DNA of 64,000 nt from Parietichytrium sp. I65-24A. Taxonomy: Eukaryota; Sar; Bigyra; Thraustochytrida; Thraustochytriidae. Where the stretch lies: NCBI GenBank assembly GCA_012862575.1, contig BLSF01000005.1:496001-560000 (forward strand), given 5' to 3'. Both the position numbers and the translations under genes were made by a program. Below are positions 61,862 to 64,000 of the stretch, piece after piece. Each line of letters begins with the position of its first letter. Position 1 is the stretch's first letter. The notes beneath the pieces were generated by a model. That model saw nothing but the letters and a program-made list of their open reading frames with translations. It was not told the DNA's origin and did not search any database.

Positions 61862-61888
61862 GCCCCTGAGGCCCCTGAGGCCCCTGCT
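61862..61888. repeat. 9-bp tandem repeat, GCCCCTGAG x3
   Basis: Two perfect copies and a third ending in CT. Confidence 0.9.
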
Positions 61889-63257
61889 TTGGGAGCCTTT
61901 GGGTACAAAATTGTTTGTCACACTTTTTCGCATTTACGAGATCTTATCTTATCATCTTGCCTCCCTACCTGCACTTGCTGCACTAATTGCTCAGTTGACT
62001 CGATGCGAAAACGTGTGGCGAAAAGACTTGAAGGCGCTGTCGAACTGAGAGCTCGCAAACGAGGGAAGAAAGACCTAGTCTAGTCTACACGTGCGATGTT
62101 CCCGGCCTGTTGCGTGCTCACCAACAAGTGGCCTGTCTTCTCGGCTTGCAGGCTTGCACCTAAGCATCCTTCCTCTTCCAGTCTTCCAGCAGCCCTTCCT
62201 CCTTCGAGCGCAGATTTGTGGCTTCCTCAAAGTCCTCAAAGATACGAATTGTTGCACGTAACTCTCTGCTGCCTGCCCCCATTTCGGTACTTGCGAGCTT
62301 GCAGTGAGGGAAGCTCTTGGAGGGCAACTCTTCTTGCCTCCTCCTCCTTCTTCCTCTTCTTCTTCTTCTTCCTCTCCTTCGCGTGCGAGACGTATCGCGT
62401 TCTGTAGCGCCACAGTTTCCTCTGTTCAGCTGTTCAGGACTTGACGAGTGGCGACCAGACGGGGAAGGAAGAAGTGAAACTAACAGAATAGGTTTGAGAT
62501 CAGAGTGCGAGCAGCGAGCCGCACCGGCGATAGAGTACTGAGTACGGAGTCCGCCCCGAGGTTCTCATTGCTTCGCACCATATCATTTCTCTCGATGAGT
62601 TCGAGTTGGAAAAACTTGGAGAGGCCTCTTGACTGTGCGAGTTGTTGCGCTCAAGCGCTGGTAGAGTGAGTGGTGCACGCCCCCCACAGCTCGAAGCGCC
62701 ATTCGCGAACTTGATTCACGCATCATCTTTTTTCGAATACTCAGAGTCAGAAAGTTGAAATTTTATAATGCAAATTGAAATGGCTTGAAATGAAAGAAAT
62801 GAACATGAAAAGCACTGCCAAAAGGTTCATAAGTCTGAGAGGGCATCTCCGAACGAGATGAGTCACCCACCTCCTCGAGTCCGGGCAAAAGAGCGCGGCG
62901 GACCGGAAGAGCGCGATCCACTTCTCTGTCTGTGCCTGGGACGAAAGCTGATTTGCCAACGTACATCATCATTAAAAAAAACCATCATGATTGTCAGAGG
63001 CAAACCATCGAGAGCGTAGGTTAGTTATTTACACCAACTTTTTGTTTCGTGAAAGGTGAACACTATCGCAACCTGACTCGCATCGCCACGATACCATGGC
63101 GCTGACCTTCCTTTCTTTTTTGCCGGAATTGCCGGAAACGTAACCAACTCACTCCGATTGCAGCCGGAAACGTAACCTCCACTAAGCTCCGCGCGCAAAA
63201 CCAGTGTGGAGGATTTTGGGATGCCACACTTTGCCTCTCAAAATGCCACCAACAAAC

Positions 63258-63276
63258 CCAGCCAGCCAGCCAGCCA
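63258..63276. repeat. (CCAG)n microsatellite
   Basis: About four to five tetranucleotide units. Confidence 0.85.
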
Positions 63277-63341
63277 ACCCCAGCCGGCGTATGAGTATTG
63301 ACTGTGAGACTTGCTAGCTGAACACCAAGCTGGAGTGACTC

Positions 63342-63366
63342 GCGGCTCACGGCTCACGGCTCATGG
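63342..63366. repeat. 8-bp tandem repeat, CACGGCTC-type x3
   Basis: Three copies of an 8-bp unit, the last with one change. Confidence 0.85.
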
Positions 63367-63518
63367 CGTGGTGAAGCGATGGATGGGCAGATGATTTCAG
63401 TCCCTTCCAGTCTTCTCTCGCGAGCTCGACGTGATCACGAGCCTTCACCGCGCTTGTGGCACTTGCAAAAGCTTCGCAAGCTTTGCGCAAGCTTAAAGTC
63501 GAAAGAGGCACCTGGACA

Positions 63519-63554
63519 AAAAAGAAAGAAAGAAAGAATGAATGAATGAATGAA
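63519..63554. repeat. (AAAG)n then (AATG)n microsatellite
   Basis: Two adjacent tetranucleotide tracts that differ by one base in the unit. Confidence 0.88.
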
Positions 63555-64000
63555 AGGGTTGATTGATCTCGGCCTCCATTCCCCTCTTCATTCCTGACTC
63601 CTGCGCAAAGAAAAGTCACGGCTGTTACGTAGTCTTTTGCCTCTCACTCACTCACCTCACACACCTCAAACCTCACTCACCAGTGAGAAGCTACTAGCTC
63701 GCTAGCTAGCCAGGGGGCCATGGGGGGACGGGTCGTCTCGCCTTACTCGCCTTTAAGCGGCCATAACGTATAAGCCACCTATATTTCCTTGGTCCGGAGG
63801 GGCGTAACGAACGAAAACGGTCTTTCACGGATGCTACAAGCAATTTTTCTTCTTTCTCCTTTCCTTCATTTTATTTTCATTTCAATTTTCGATCTGATTG
63901 AAATCAATCACAGCCAGAGTCATGAGCTCGTGGTTCACTCAGTGGTCTGCAAGCTTGTATTGTTTTTCAATGAAAAAGAACGAGTTTGTGAAAGCGTTTT

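Larger units (their letters stand above)
60255..64000. other. Right-end spacer, no gene seen
   Basis: 3.75 kb without a supported gene. It holds three 9-bp repeat blocks (60737, 61092 and 61862), a TTC tract near 62341-62375, a GAGTACTGAGTAC motif near 62535, a CCAG tract (63258-63276), a CACGGCTC 8-bp repeat (63342-63366) and an AAAG/AATG tract (63519-63554). Frames are short, on both strands, and without family resemblance. It may be the promoter side of a gene beyond the right edge. Confidence 0.45.

Noticed and set aside
63922-64000. Possible start of a gene running off the right edge (ATG at 63922, 26 codons open)
   Set aside because: Too short to distinguish from chance; no motif.

Overview
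This is nuclear DNA from a single-celled eukaryote. It holds 16 complete protein-coding genes I can support and one partial gene at the left edge. No tRNA, rRNA, CRISPR array, virus-like element or intact transposon is visible. Most genes are one long exon, but three have a short intron near one end (86, 98 and 159 bp). Each intron has a GTAAGT donor and a CTAAC branch-like site. The gene set fits an aplastidic, flagellated protist: a full-length CEP290 transition-zone protein, a polycystin-type channel, a type III geranylgeranyl diphosphate synthase, a mitochondrial L27 and diacylglycerol-lipase-like enzymes. The intron-poor style and mixed GC content point most to a thraustochytrid/labyrinthulomycete stramenopile. 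That placement is inference.

Layout, left to right: a polyQ gene running off the left edge (-); a serine beta-lactamase-like esterase (+) facing an acidic protein with a PPP1R15-like tail (-); a glutamine-amidotransferase-like protein (+) facing a ubiquitin-like-domain protein and a two-exon membrane-anchored EEP-family hydrolase (both -); geranylgeranyl diphosphate synthase (+) facing a WH2/polyproline/RhoGAP-like actin regulator (-); CEP290 (+) facing a polycystin/TRP channel (-); a Tc1/mariner-type HTH protein (+) facing a coiled-coil protein and the glutamate synthase small subunit (both -); the glutamate synthase large subunit (+) facing a two-exon sorting nexin (-); an orphan 7TM protein (+) facing mitochondrial L27 and a two-exon lipase (both -); and a second, paralogous lipase (+).

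The arrangement is regular. Every plus-strand gene is followed by a minus-strand gene. Convergent 3' ends lie 160-920 bp apart, while divergent 5' ends lie 0.8-3.4 kb apart. The divergent spacers are rich in CT/GA tracts, short tandem repeats (often with a 9-bp unit) and a recurring GTACTGACTGTGAG-like motif.

Two divergent pairs are functionally linked. The two glutamate synthase subunits, which in most eukaryotic NADH-GOGATs are one fused polypeptide, sit head to head as separate genes. Two lipase paralogues of almost equal length also sit head to head. The most useful new results are three exon structures that restore catalytic or targeting parts (the EEP catalytic histidine, the lipase C-terminus and the sorting-nexin membrane anchor), the partial polyQ gene, the WH2-RhoGAP-like fusion, the HTH protein with a duplicated module, and the split GOGAT pair.
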